From: Lactarius indigo | Lineage: Eukaryota > Basidiomycota > Agaricomycetes > Russulales > Russulaceae | Length of the DNA: 64,000 bases | Direction: 5' to 3' | Assembly (NCBI GenBank): GCA_025766275.1 | Contig: JAFKAC010000091.1 | Span: forward strand, 62,001 to 126,000 | Notes under the pieces: generated by a model | Told to the model about the DNA's origin: nothing | The model's database searches: none | Seen by the model: only the letters and a program-made list of their open reading frames with translations | Made by a program: the position numbers and the translations under genes | Part shown: piece after piece, positions 22,939-36,152 of the stretch | How the letters are laid out: each line of letters opens with the position of its first letter | How positions within the stretch are numbered: position 1 is the stretch's first letter

Positions 22939-25900
22939 TCAACATGTTTCGACAGGTCTGAGGGAAAACTTACCACTTGTAGTGATCCCACCAACTTGAG
23001 CCTGCTCTTTGTCTCTCTGAATTCTCTCCGCATTAACATTCGTGGCATGCTTGAGAAGTTGGGTAAGCTTGGACTTATTCATGCGGGATGCGAGATTCAG
23101 CGTTGTAGTACCAGACCAATCCTTGGAGTCCACATCCGCGCCATGATCCAGTAATAACCGTGCAACACCAACGCCAACTTCATCAGGGAAATACATGCCT
23201 CGTGGCACGTTGTGCAATGGGGTCAAGCCGAAGTCGTCTACGGCGTCTACTTTTGCACCACGGTTGAGAAGCACCCGTGCGATGTCGAACTTCGCAAAGT
23301 AGGATGCAACATGTAACGGCGTCCAGTGATCCTGGCATGTTGCGTTCACCTCCGCACCGCGCTGCAGTAATAACTGTGTAACATGGACACCATCATAATC
23401 TTCGCATTTGCGGCACGACACATGCAATGGGGTTTCTCCACCGTCTGTCTTTGCAGTCACCTCTGCACCATGGTCGAGCAGTATCCGGGAGATCTCCAGC
23501 TTCCCAAAGCAACATGCAACATGTAATGGTGTCCAGTGATCCTTCCGTCGAGCGTTCACATCGGCGCCGCATTCCAGTAGTCGCTGCGCGACACGGACCT
23601 CATCTTCTGGGGGTTCATATATGCTATACGCCACTATGTGCAAAGGTGTATCTCCTGTGTCAGCTTCCGAATTAGCTTTGGCACCACGGGCGAGAAGCAG
23701 CAGTGCGACCGCAGGTTTCCCATTGTAGGACGCGACATGTAACGGTGTCCAGCGGTCGTTGCGTTGTGAATTCACATTCGCGCCGCGATCCAGTAATAGC
23801 TGTGCAACACGGACACCGTCTTCTCGGGGTTCGTATTTACCGCACGACACTTTGTGCAGGGGGGTCTCTCCACTGTCAGTCTTCGCGTCCACATCCGCAC
23901 CACGATCGATAAGCGCCTGTGCGATCTCGAAATTTCCAAAGTAGGACGCAGCATGTAACGGCGTCTGGCGATCCTTGCGTTGTGCATTCGCGTCCACGCC
24001 GTGATCCAGTAATAGCTGTGCGATACGGATGCCCTCTTCTATGGATCCGTATCTTCCGCGTGACGACACGTGCAAAGGGGTCTCTCCGCTGCCAGTCTTC
24101 ATGTTTGCTTCTGCACGGTGGTCAAGAAGTATTCGTGCGATCTCGGGCTTCCCAAAGTAGGAGGTGAGATGCAAGGGTGTCCAGAGGTCCTCGCGTTGTG
24201 CGTTTACATCGACGCCGCGCTCTAGCAATAGTTGCGCAACACGGACACCATATTCTTTGGATTCATATTTGCCGTACGTCACAGTGTGCAAAGGGGTCCC
24301 TCCCAAGCCAGTCTTCGCATTCGCTTCTGCACCGTGGTCGAGGAGTACGCGCGCAATCTCTGGCTTCCCAAAGTAGGACGCGAGATGTAATGGTGTCCAC
24401 TGATCCTTGAGGCGTGCGTTCACATCCGCGCGGTGCTCCAGTAATAGCTGTGCAACACGACTACCATCTTGCGGGTCATATTTGCCTCGTGACGCTACAT
24501 GCAATGCGGTCTCGCCCCGGTGGTTCCTCACATTCGACTTGACACCACGGTTGAGCAGTATCCGCGCCATCTCAAGCCTCCCATGGTAGGATGCGGAATG
24601 TAATAGGATTGTGTCATACTTGTCTTGTACATTCCGGTCCACGTAACACTCTAGGGCCGAGTCAGTGTGACACACCGGGACTACGTTCTTGGAAGTAATA
24701 TTCACCTTTTATCCATAGCCGAAATGCGGTCTGATCCCGGTTGTTTTCCGAATTGAAGTTTTCACCATTACCGCTGAGCGTCTGCTCGATCTCCTCCTCT
24801 CCAAAGCAGTGCGCCAAATCTGACGTAGATATGTGATGGTTATCTCGTCCATACGCTTCGGCTCCATGCTCTAGTAATAGCCTTGCAATACTGGTGCAAT
24901 CTTGCGTGTTATGGTTGCCCCTTAGAACTAACTGCAATGGGGTCTTGCCTGGGCCTTTCTCCGCGTTGATGTCTGCGCCATGGTTGAGTAGCACCCGTAC
25001 GATCTCGAGCCTCTTATTGTAGGATGCAATGTGCAATGGTGTTGCGTTGTCTTCGTCTTTCTCGTTCACGTTCGCGCCGCGCTCCAGTAACAACTTGGCA
25101 ATATCCGAACAATTGCCCTCATCCCGGGAAGTCTTCCTCGACAACAGGTGCAGTGGAGTCTGGCCGTCATCGTTCCGCGAGTTAGCGTCGGCCCGGTGGT
25201 CAAGGAGTATCCGAACCACTGAGGGCTCTCCGATGTTCACTGCAAGATGCAGTGGTGTCCAGAGATCATCGCGCCGGGCATTTACATCCGCGCCATGATT
25301 GAGTAGAAACTGCACCGCGTTGTCAGTGATGGCCACTTCGTCATGTAAATCTATTGTTTTTTGCAGGGCGGTCTGATTTCTCATGTCCCGAACATCGACG
25401 CTCCCACCATGTTCCAGCAGAAGCTCCGCCACTGGGAAATGGTTTCTGTATAGTGCCGCAATCAGCGGAAACTCGTACGAGCCACCGGTAGCGTTTATAA
25501 GCTGCGGGTGTTTGATGGCGATGTGCCGAACTAGGTCATGGAATCCACAGAGCGCCGAGTAGTACAATGGGCTCGGTATCTCCGATGGTAACCTCCTTCC
25601 AGGTACTGCGTCTATGTCGTATAGCCTTAACCATGCAGCAAAATGTCGTTTCCCCGGATCAAAGAGGGACTTCATTCCGTCATCCACGCGTGCGGCAACG
25701 TCCTCGAATTGCGCATGCGCGATCCAGTGTCGAGCCGCATATAGAGCCAGTGGGGAGCCCTCGACTGTCTCATCGTCGTTGCAATCGTTCAGATGGAGAA
25801 GAAATCCGAGACAGACCTGCGCGAGAATGGTATGCGCACGTCCAGGAAGAATGTGATACAGAGAGAGGTCCCCCGTTGAAGACAGAAGATATTTTGATGT

Positions 25901-28225
25901 CAAAAATTCTTTGACAGATAAGTGAGAAAACTGCACCACCCGAGAACCTTGGTTGTCGACGATGGCAACCAGACTTGAACATATGGACAGAATAGCACCT
26001 TCCTGGTTGTCTAGCCGCCGATCCGGGTGAAACTTCGGAATGTCTCCCTCGGGTGTATCAAAATCAAATGCAAGGATTTCGGCCAGCTCTTCAACACGGA
26101 GCGGCCGGACGGAAACTGCTAGACAATGAAGGAGACGACAGGCGTGTTCTCGGTTGTTCTCGTCGATATTCTTCAACACTCGTAGATATGTTTCGTTCAG
26201 CGTCCTCGGTAGCTTCTCAAGAATTGCTCGTACGTTCGGTCGGACCGCGTGCCGCAGAGTCTCGAGTTGACAGAAGACCCATTGAAACCTGTACGAAACA
26301 CGAAATGAAGATTTATCGTAGAGTATGAAGGGTATGCATACATTCCGTCCGCTCTTCCAGAGAGCTCCTCGACAACCAGCTTCTTATCTTCGTCTCGCCA
26401 TTGCTTCATTTGCTCATCCGAGGACACAACGGAGCGGACGTAGTTGGCAATATCAACATTTTGCCTACTTTCGTCGTGGAGCGAAATTCCATTAATGTCC
26501 ACTGGCAAAGACTTGAGTTTAATTTGGATGTCAATTTCCGGGCGACTCGTAACACATATATGCAAATTCGGAAGTTGCAGGAGGACAAGGTCCTTTATAA
26601 GGTCAAGAACTGCCTCTCGTGGGGTTGGCATCCCAGAACCGGGGCACTCATCGAGTGCGTCCATAATGATGAAAGTTGGGTGTTGGGAAGTAACAGTGAG
26701 CATCTCCTTCAGACGATCGATCAAGGTAATATTGCTGGGATGTTGCGCCCCCCTCGCGTGTGCCGAATAAAGACGGTAGATGATGTCGCAACAAGGTTTC
26801 GAGTATGCCGAAAGTTGGACTAGGAGAGACATGACAAAGTTGCGGACGTTTTGTTTTTCCTCGTCCCGAAAGTCGAAGTAGAAATACGCCAATGTTGCCC
26901 TTCCGGCGTCGCGTAATGTTATAATGTGTTGTATGATTGCAGAACTTGTGGCGAACATGAGTACTGTAACTGGTGATAACAATTGGGAAATGACAAACCA
27001 AAGGATGCTCTTCCCGGACCCCACTGCACAAATAGGGAGACTATCAGGAGTTGAGCTGAAAAATATGACGGGAACATACGTTTCCCATGGACCCAGAGGA
27101 GGGAACCGTCAGACATCCAACCCTCGAAAATACCGGCTCCGAAGAACCAAGTGGGTGGTATGTTATGATAGACCTCGCAAGCGATGTTGTGGTTTGTTGA
27201 CGGATCCGGCGGAGAGAACCATCTTCGAATGTCCTGTTCTATCTGGTTCCCTGTGGCCGAGTTTCAGTGTTCACAGTACAGGCAATGGAAGCAGCCGATC
27301 ACGAACATTTTATTTCGTCTATGCTGTCGCTGGCTTTCTTGGCATCTGACAATGGTTCAGGATAAGACGGGTAACCGGTCGGACGGGCTGCGCACTATTC
27401 ATCGTCTGTGCCATAGCCATCCTGATCTCCTCCTGTATCAGACCATCTAACCTCTTCAACGAATCCTCAATATCTCTCCTTCCCAATAATTTCCAGAAAC
27501 ACATTTCTGGTCAAATATGGGAGTGGTCAGGTGTGAAGTATATCATGCAGAAATCACTTACTTGCTCGCGTTCGCTTCACCTCTTTCGTTGCGATGGAGA
27601 GAATAGATAGTACCTCAGTGGTGATCTTCACAAGGACCCCCGCCATTTCGGTGGTCAACGAAATCTGAGTATAGACTCCAAGGCGCCTAAAGAAACTCTC
27701 GATGCGCTCAAAGAGTTCGACAAGCGCATCGTAGCTCGTTCTCACGTCTTTTGCTGCCTACAAAGTGTCGGTGATAAGAGGGGTCCAAGAATGGAGCGGA
27801 GAAGATACGGACAGAAAGGAGGACGCCGATCCCAGTAAAGATGAGTCCTGCAGGAGGGAACGCCTGCAGAGCAACGTCAGGACGCCCTCCAAGTCGTCAC
27901 GAATCAGATTTCAGGAACGTACCAGGCTAGCAACTTTGCCAAGAGTCCCAGAAAACGTGTAGAGGACATCCACTACCGGGCTGATCCACTTCATCAACCT
28001 CTGATCGCCGTCCCTAAACTGCTGAAATGCGCTGGCTTGACCCTGAAGTATTTCTAAGACGGCATCGACGGTGTCACATCGTCGCAGCTCGGCAGCGAGC
28101 GGATGGTCAAAAAGTGTTTTTCCGGTCTTCTTCTTGTACCCGCTTAAGGCTTGGTTTAACGTGGTATCAAGAATCGATTTGAAGTTCGAGGACGGCGTAG
28201 ATGTCTGGCCCGGGGGTGACGACAT
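22939..28225 (-). CDS. STAND/NLR-like receptor: Goodbye-type N-terminus, NACHT NTPase, ankyrin repeats
   Basis: Fungal NOD-like receptor architecture; such proteins act as nucleotide-switched sensors in non-self recognition or regulated cell death. Exon 1 (28225-27923) begins MSSPPGQTSTPSSNF and with exons 27863-27813 and 27757-27562 forms a helical domain resembling the fungal STAND N-terminal Goodbye domain (HPLAAELRRCDTVDAVLEIL; FPPAGLIFTGIGVLLS; SYDALVELFERIESFFRRL). An exon near 27250-27080 carries RRWFSPPDPSTNHNIA and WVHGK. The next exon completes a Walker A (GKLGSGKS) and continues to Walker B FIIMDALDECPG. A winged-helix-like segment with VVQFSHLSVKEFLTSKYLL follows, then ankyrin repeats to the stop. 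The apparent break near 24.66-24.71 kb is an intron (gtgaat...ccctag) that restores the frame. The gene looks intact. Confidence 0.85.
23300..24610 (-). repeat. 216-bp tandem repeats encoding paired ankyrin units
   Basis: Within the STAND gene the codons for the WTPLH-type motif recur at about 23318, 23528, 23744, 23960, 24176 and 24392. That is a period of 216 bp, with one unit six bases shorter. Each unit encodes 72 residues: one 34-residue ankyrin repeat and one longer repeat with an insert before the second helix (GKYE...GVRVAQLLL). The units remain alike at DNA level, pointing to recent amplification or gene conversion. Confidence 0.85.
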
Positions 28226-30617
28226 GATATTTGTGACGGTAAGTTTGTTAGCAGAACGGCAAGAGTTGTGTATGCAGTGTCAAGCTATATATTAGAAACA
28301 CGGTGCCACAATGGTGCTACATGCAGGACGTAGAAGGGCCCAGACGCCCATGTGCCGCCCATGTGTCCAAGGGCAGGTGACAGTGATTACTGTAGTGACT
28401 AGTGACTGGCCCAGTGGTCAGCACGGTCAGCCAGAGATTGTACACGAAATTAATCAATAAACGCGCAACGCAAACGTTACAGTTTTCAGTGATACGTACC
28501 GACGTGATACAGTCTTACGTACAGTACAGTAAATAACAGACTCGTCGTCGCCGAATCCGGGATTATGCTCCCCGCGTTCGGCCACCCGTGACCGGCCCGC
28601 GCAAACTCTGCACTCGACCCGCCTCGGGCTATAGTATCTGCTACTAATCAAAAAGGCTATTCACCCGAGATCCCAAACCATTCCCCGTTGACCTCGAGAG
28701 TTGAGACAGTGTGGACCACCTCTTTCCTCGGCAAATTTCTCCTCCGCGCTCAGACTGCGTCCGAACGACAATTTTGTATGACTACATAGCTCCGACATAG
28801 TGCTATGAACCCCCGAGGCAGCTGAAGTTCCAGAATGCAGAGTTAGGTCGCAAGAACCCCGATCACTCACAGAACACATTTGAATCACGGTTCGTTTTGC
28901 ATTGTGTTCTTGTCCGAGACCGGGTCCTGATCGCGAGAAAGTGCTTCCTCCCTAATGGCTCTTGAGGAAACTAGCGGATCATGGCCATCTCCAGCGCAAC
29001 GTGCAAATGACTACACAATTTCGAGGCATACCATCACCGCCTGGTTGCGTCCATCGCTCTTGGTGCGTAGGCTTGCCCAACTTTTATTTGTCTGAGCCTC
29101 TACCCTTGGATAGATACCCTAAAGTAACAACTTACACCTCATCTGGGATCCGTCACAACCCAGATGGCCGAAGGCGCGAGTGTTGGTTTCCCCAAGACCG
29201 TTCCTTCGACGTTCCGCAACTGCCGGCCAGGGCAATCCTCTCTATCTTATTTCGAGAGGCCTTGACTGGTTGAACGGAAAGTCGGCCCCAATCTGTACCT
29301 GGTCATTCTCGAAAGATTATAATCTGACAACTCAGTACGTCATATGACTGGGATATTGCAGAGATTGGAGAGGGGTGCCAAAAGAAGGTACAAGCTGGAT
29401 TCAAAAAAAAAAAAAGGTACACGTGGATGTGCTGGTTAGTAGGTTGACCATTCCGAAGTGCTGTGCTATCTCCGTGTTTGAGGGTATGCGTTATGTATTA
29501 CTGTAAGAAGGGCGTTGTTACCGTCGTACAGACATCTAGGGGTTCCAACGACCGAATGAGCCCGAAGAGTTCATGAAAGACTGAGTGCACAAGCAAGTGC
29601 ACAAGCCCCATGCCTGAGGAAGAAACACGAAGTGGCAGGCAGAGTGGGCTTCGCTCTGGACGCTACCAAGCTTTGTGCTGCTAACGGCCAGGGCCATAAA
29701 AAAGTACTTTATATTTCGACTGGCGCTCAGGGAGCGCTGGCTCGGGAAGGTGACTGACTCCAGCATGCTGCGAGGACGTCGAAATGGTGAGTGGCTGTCG
29801 CAGTTGACCTTGCTGCAATACTGGTGAAAAGTGATAGCCTCACTGGGATTCGGGACAGGGATCTGGCAGTTGGAATATGATAACCGCTCTGAACCATGAG
29901 GTCTACGAGAACCAGCTTGGCTGGTCGTAGGTAGTACCGTGACCACGCGCTGGCCCACAGAAGCGGGGTGTAGTCGTCATCTTCAATTATGAATAGCTAC
30001 GCATACACAGACTGGTACCTGGATGGGAACCGGGATCATACAAGAACCGGCACCTTCAATGCATCATGAAAGTAACCAAACTGGACAAAGTCTCGTACCG
30101 TGACTGTCAAAAATAAGAGCAGCTACTGAAAGTGATTGTGTAAGCGTAAACAAATGCGTTGCTATTGCCTTATTGGGATTTATTTGTTGACGAACAGCTG
30201 ACCATTGTTCTGACGCACTTTTGTTCGATTTCACAAGAACAATGTGAAGGAACCACAGCCACGCTCTGAACAATGCCCGTGAATGAAGCGAAGAATACCG
30301 TCTTTATTCGTCACGTTTCCAAGGCGAGGGTTGTCCAACACGCACTGGGTACTTAAACATGTCTGTCTTGTGCATGGCCTCCACACCCCTTCCTAGAGGT
30401 CGCCCGCGATCAGTCTCTCAGCCCACTGTGTGGTTCCACTCGTTTCTCTAAGGCGGCATAGAGCCATCTTTCCTTTTCCTTACTTCCCGCCGACTCCTTG
30501 CCTGCTCACATCAACCTGGTGTTGATTTCTCCCAGCCTCTCTTCACCTACGCTCACGGACTCTGTACTACTGTCACATATCTCATTCTCACTCCCCTGCA
30601 TTGTATAACAACCCATA
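28226..30617. other. 2.4-kb intergenic region; no supported gene
   Basis: Holds the promoter of the STAND gene at its left end and that of the membrane-protein gene at its right end (CT-rich, ending tataacaacccataATG). A 13-A run is at about 29403-29415. The longest open frame (29958-29536, minus, 140 residues) has no motif and is not convincing. Confidence 0.45.
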
Positions 30618-31566
30618 ATGCTCCCCCCTCGCGCATGTGAGTCATACCTCTCTCACTTTTTCGTTCGCCTGATCCAATTTACCTGTCTAATAGATGTATT
30701 CCTTGGCCTAAATGGCGTTCGCATTCTCTCTATCATTGCATGCTTGCTCGTGTTTTCGAGTAGTATCGTGACCATGGTTCATGACGTTGAAGCCGTTAAC
30801 AATTTTGTTGCGGCCGGAAAATCCAACGCGACTAGCGCGGATAGTCTGCTCGTTTGTGACTACATCTCGTATGTTTTTATTCTCGTTTCCTCTCCCACGC
30901 ACGAAACTCACCTTGTATTTAGCGATAGTACCGTACCCAACCAACCGGCTGGCGCCTTCTGGGCCGTCCTGAACCGACTCCTCATCATCTTCCAAGTCAT
31001 CGTACTCATTCTCTCCGAAATTGGGTGGCCCCTCTCATTCTTCAACCGATTTTTCCCCGTGCTTGGTTCTGATTTTGGCCTCGGTGCACTTGGTGTCATG
31101 CAGTGCTTGTACGTCTCTCTCCGCGTCTTCTCCGCTGTTCTCTCGTTGACGGATTCGCACTCTACGCAGAATCGGTGCGGCGATCCTCTCGCATCACGTC
31201 GATGACTTCGCACTCGTCTCGGCCTTTTTCCTATTTTCTCTCGGCTGCCTCAACATCCTGCTGGGACTCATCTTCCGAGAACATGCCAAAACCAAGCGAA
31301 GCCTGACCTCTTGGCGAGAACAAGCCAAAGGAGTCCTCCCGCCTCCAGTCCAGCGCGCGGCGTCTTCGTCGTCCACACTCTTTAATAGCTCGCTATTCTC
31401 CGAGAAGGGAGCTGGCAACGAGCGAAAAGGGCGCTTCGATGGGTACGGGTTTGGAAGGCAAGCCGAGAAGAAGGCAGGTCTGAAGGACTTCATCACTAGG
31501 CCCGTGGAAACGCTCCCGCGCTATGCCCCACGTAATCGGGCGAGCTCGCCGCCTGCCAGCGCGTAG
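30618..31566 (+). CDS. Multi-pass membrane protein of unknown function, 4 exons
   Basis: Exons 30618-30636, 30694-30868, 30923-31108 and 31170-31566 sum to 258 codons. Four hydrophobic segments are visible: GVRILSIIACLLVFSSSIV; FWAVLNRLLIIFQVIVLILS; the segment ending LGALGVMQCL and continuing IGAAILSHHV; and ALVSAFFLFSLGCLNILLGL. A hydrophilic, Ser-rich cytosolic tail ends LPRYAPRNRASSPPASA. It resembles a conserved basidiomycete four-helix membrane protein family with no assigned function (possibly the group described as DUF7598, from memory). It has no signal peptide; the first helix acts as anchor. The first exon codes for only six complete residues, so gene finders may misplace the start. 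Confidence 0.78.
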
Positions 31567-32586
31567 CGCCTCGCTCGTCCCATGATTTTTTGTTACGTTT
31601 GACCCACAACGATACCTTCACACACTCACGCGTGCCATCATGCCGACAGCATAGTACTTAATATTGTAGCCATAGGTATTTGGAGAATTGATATAGTATG
31701 AACACTTTGCTCCGACTCTAGAACTCACCGGAACGACGAGATCCGCGGAGGGTGATCTCACCAGTGTACTGCGCCCATCCACCGTGCGCCGCGTTGTCTG
31801 GCTGGAGCTGGCTGGACCGGAAAGCTCGGGAGGGTGCGGCTGCACAAGGGAACAAGTCGGGTTGGTTGGCGTCTAGCTATCAGCGTCGGGATCAGGAATG
31901 ACACGATCTTTCCATATCCGGAACAGATTGGAATGAGATCTGTGGTTGCCACACTCTTCTCTTTGGATCTAGCTCTTTTAACTCTGGTTCAGGTCTGGTG
32001 TTCCATTTGACTTGGCTCATACCGTCTCACTGAAAATGTATGCGCCCATCAGATATATCGCCCGTGCAGTTCTTGATCCGATATAGATGTCATCCTGTGC
32101 TCGGGCAGAAGATAGTGTAGCATTGGTCATGACGAGTATTGAACAGTGTATATGACGCGATCGATGAGTAGCAGCCGAACGAACGCGCGGGCGATTTTTA
32201 CGAGTCATCCAGTTCGCTTCACCAAATGGCGATTCGGGTTGGACGCGAGCGACATATGGGGGCTCCAAAATTGCGAGTATGACTCGCACACGTTGGTTTC
32301 AGTATGTGGTGCTGAGGTTCCACGTGGGACACACCTAGGGCACTATGCAATAATAAACGTTGATAAGAACACAGCAACAATGGACATTTGCGTGGCGCAG
32401 GCCGAGTGTGTGACGAGGCCGAGCGAGAGCGGTCCGTTGGGGGCGCGGCAGGGACGGACTGGGAGCCGAAGCTCCGATCGCTGATAATCTCAGAGGCTTG
32501 TATAAAAACCCGACATATGGGCCCCATCCCCATCTTTCATCCGTATCTCCTATCCATCCACTCATCCCCCACTCTAATAAATCGCA
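31567..32586. other. Intergenic region containing the GAPDH promoter
   Basis: No gene supported. The right-hand 90 bp form a typical strong fungal promoter: TATA box, then a pyrimidine-rich leader up to the ATG. Short minus-strand frames at 31618-31952 and 32017-32565 lack motifs. Confidence 0.5.
32501..32508 (+). promoter_or_regulatory. TATA box of GAPDH gene
   Basis: TATAAAAA lies 86 bp before the GAPDH start codon and is followed by a CT-rich tract (ccccatccccatctttcat) typical of highly expressed fungal genes. Confidence 0.75.
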
Positions 32587-34061
<1,475 letters not shown>

Positions 34062-34400
34062 GTGAATTGCTACAGATGGCGGATATGATGAATGTTTCTG
34101 TTGACGTTGTTCTTCGGCTAGATTTTTATTGATAAAAAAAAAACAAGCGAGAAGTTGTATTACGGCACGACGAAAAGATACTTTGTTGCTTTCCACGTGA
34201 TTTTAAAGATGACCTGACTGATCGCAACAAACTTTGGTATGAATCCGTTCCGTTCTTCGTGTTGCTTTCTGCCACCACACCGCCGAGGCCTTGCTCGGGC
34301 TGGTTGTCGTTTCTCTGCACATTTTTATTCGGATCGCATTGCACACTCACTATAGCCACTCTCGTTTTCGCGTCGTTCGTTCAAGTTATTCGCTCAAGCT
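34062..34400. other. GAPDH 3' UTR and promoter of the next gene
   Basis: No gene seen. Contains an A-rich tract (gataaaaaaaaaacaag, about 34130-34146) soon after the GAPDH stop, plausibly part of its 3' end region, and then the promoter of the plus-strand gene starting at 34401. Confidence 0.5.
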
Positions 34401-36152
34401 ATGACAAACATATCCAACTATGGGCCTGTCCGCCGCATGTCTCCTCCGGTGTCTGACAACAGAAAACCTTACTCCAGAACTGGCTTGAAAGGTGTTCTCG
34501 GTACTCTGGATCTGAACTCTGGCGATGCTGTCGTGCCCACTACTCTCGATTCTCCTTATTACCCTTTCCACGTCGAGATTCCTCAGCTCGAGGCCCCCAA
34601 TCAGAGCCGCTTCACTGTCCCCGATGGCTCGCGTGATATCACTGGGTTTCCGACGTACGAACAATACCAGCGCATCGAGGAAGAGTATCTCACGTCTCTC
34701 TCGGAGCGCAAACAACCCAAGGCGCTCATCTCTCAGAGTCTCTTCGACAAGATCTACGCCGTCCTGCAGAACGGCTCTGAGGACCGCGCCAGTACCGCCC
34801 AGTTCCGCTTCTGGGTCCGCAAGATGTTTGTCCTCGCCTACCCTCAGACATCTTTCAACAACAACACCGGGCAGACCCCCGAACCCGTCGTGCTGCACGA
34901 CAAGCGACCAGTCGCGATCAAGGAGCGACTCTACGAGGTTCTGTGCTACTGCCACGCCATCGCGCGCCACGGCGGGCGCGACAAGACCTGTGCCACGCTC
35001 CGCCTCCACTATTCTTGGGTGCCTAAGGAACTCACGGCCAAGTTCGTCAAGGCCTGCCCGACCTGCACTTTGAAGCGAAGCGGCAACCCGGACCTGCTCT
35101 CGCACTTCAACTACGCTGCGCCGCCGTACCTCTCGACTGCACCAGAGCCCGTCATGCTCAGCGGCGGGCCCAACGATCCGTCTCCAGGACTGAACCTTAT
35201 CGGACCCTCGGGCTACGATAATGCTGGTGCTGGTGCTAGTGCTGGTGCTTCTGCTGCGAGCTTCGCTCCTTCTATCTTTGCGACGCCCGACCTTTCCGTT
35301 TACCCGAGTCCGACGCTCTCCTCGGGCAGCGGTAGTGGGCCCATGACGCCCTCGCCGTATCTCCACGGCGGGCTCTTCGGCTATCCCGTCGTGTTCGACC
35401 CGGGTCATAACAGCCTCTCCTCCGTCGCCGGATGGGACCCGTCGCCCTCTCCGTGCGTTCCGGGCTACGCCGGCGGTAGCGACGAGCCGACAGAGCAGCA
35501 GCAGCAGCAGCAGCCTGCCAGTATGGACGACGAGCCCGCCAACTCGCAACTCCACCTCCCAACGCCGAGGAAGGTCACGCGCAGCTACGACTATAGCGCC
35601 CGCCGCGTCGACCCGCCGGCGAGCAGCACCGACGCCAAGGGCACTGGCACGAAGAGCAGCACGCCGCCCCCGTGCGTTCTCGACACGAACATCGACCCCG
35701 CGCTGCTCATGGAGGGATTCCCCACTCCGGGGCCGGGGCCAGCGGGCCACACAGACACGGACACGGACACGGATACGGACGTAGGTCCCGGCGCGCCGTG
35801 GGAGACGCCGAGACTCTGTCTGCTCCTCCACCTCCCGAGCAGGCCGAGCAGCCGAACCAGCTGCGGCCCCGCCTCGCCCCCACCGCTGCTGTCGCCGCCC
35901 CCGGTGCCCACGTGCGAGCGCGGGTGTTCTGCCGGGGTGATGTTTGCGCCTGTGCCGCTGGAGGCGGCGGCGGGGAGGATAAAGAGCGTGCTGTGTAGTA
36001 TGATGGAGGCGGAGGCAGAGGCGGAGACGGAGGTGGAGGAGGGAGAGGTGGTGGAGATGACGATAAACTGCGGATCGAAGCGGTGGGAGAGCCCCGAGGC
36101 GTGGCTTGTCCCGTCTGACTCTGCTGATGAGGTCGACGCCATCAGTGGGTGA
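34401..36152 (+). CDS. Protein with integrase-type HHCC zinc finger (probable domesticated integrase fragment)
   Basis: Single-exon ORF of 583 residues. The conserved-looking N-terminal 235 residues include FDKIYAVLQNG and then a histidine/cysteine array: HAIARHGG, HYSWVPKEL, FVKACPTCTLKR. This H-X4-H-...-C-X2-C layout with an intervening amphipathic segment is that of the zinc-binding domain at the N-terminus of retroviral/Ty3 integrases; compare HPGIANTLE...CATCQ in the elements at 53-58 kb. There is no DDE catalytic core, RT or LTR nearby, so this is not a transposon copy. The C-terminal 340 residues are low-complexity (Gly/Ser/Pro-rich, a poly-Gln run, a repeated Asp-Thr tract and acidic Glu-rich stretches), suggesting a regulatory, probably nuclear, protein. 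DNA or protein binding is inference. Confidence 0.72.
   Translation: MTNISNYGPVRRMSPPVSDNRKPYSRTGLKGVLGTLDLNSGDAVVPTTLDSPYYPFHVEIPQLEAPNQSRFTVPDGSRDITGFPTYEQYQRIEEEYLTSLSERKQPKALISQSLFDKIYAVLQNGSEDRASTAQFRFWVRKMFVLAYPQTSFNNNTGQTPEPVVLHDKRPVAIKERLYEVLCYCHAIARHGGRDKTCATLRLHYSWVPKELTAKFVKACPTCTLKRSGNPDLLSHFNYAAPPYLSTAPEPVMLSGGPNDPSPGLNLIGPSGYDNAGAGASAGASAASFAPSIFATPDLSVYPSPTLSSGSGSGPMTPSPYLHGGLFGYPVVFDPGHNSLSSVAGWDPSPSPCVPGYAGGSDEPTEQQQQQQPASMDDEPANSQLHLPTPRKVTRSYDYSARRVDPPASSTDAKGTGTKSSTPPPCVLDTNIDPALLMEGFPTPGPGPAGHTDTDTDTDTDVGPGAPWETPRLCLLLHLPSRPSSRTSCGPASPPPLLSPPPVPTCERGCSAGVMFAPVPLEAAAGRIKSVLCSMMEAEAEAETEVEEGEVVEMTINCGSKRWESPEAWLVPSDSADEVDAISG

Noticed and set aside
24662..24710. Apparent frameshift splitting the ankyrin gene in two
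   Set aside because: A gtgaat donor, a ctgac branch-like site and a ccctag acceptor define a short intron that joins the two ankyrin blocks in frame.
34160..34400. Possible extra upstream exon for the HHCC protein
   Set aside because: No in-frame ATG with a good donor was seen; ATG 34401 gives a long continuous frame.
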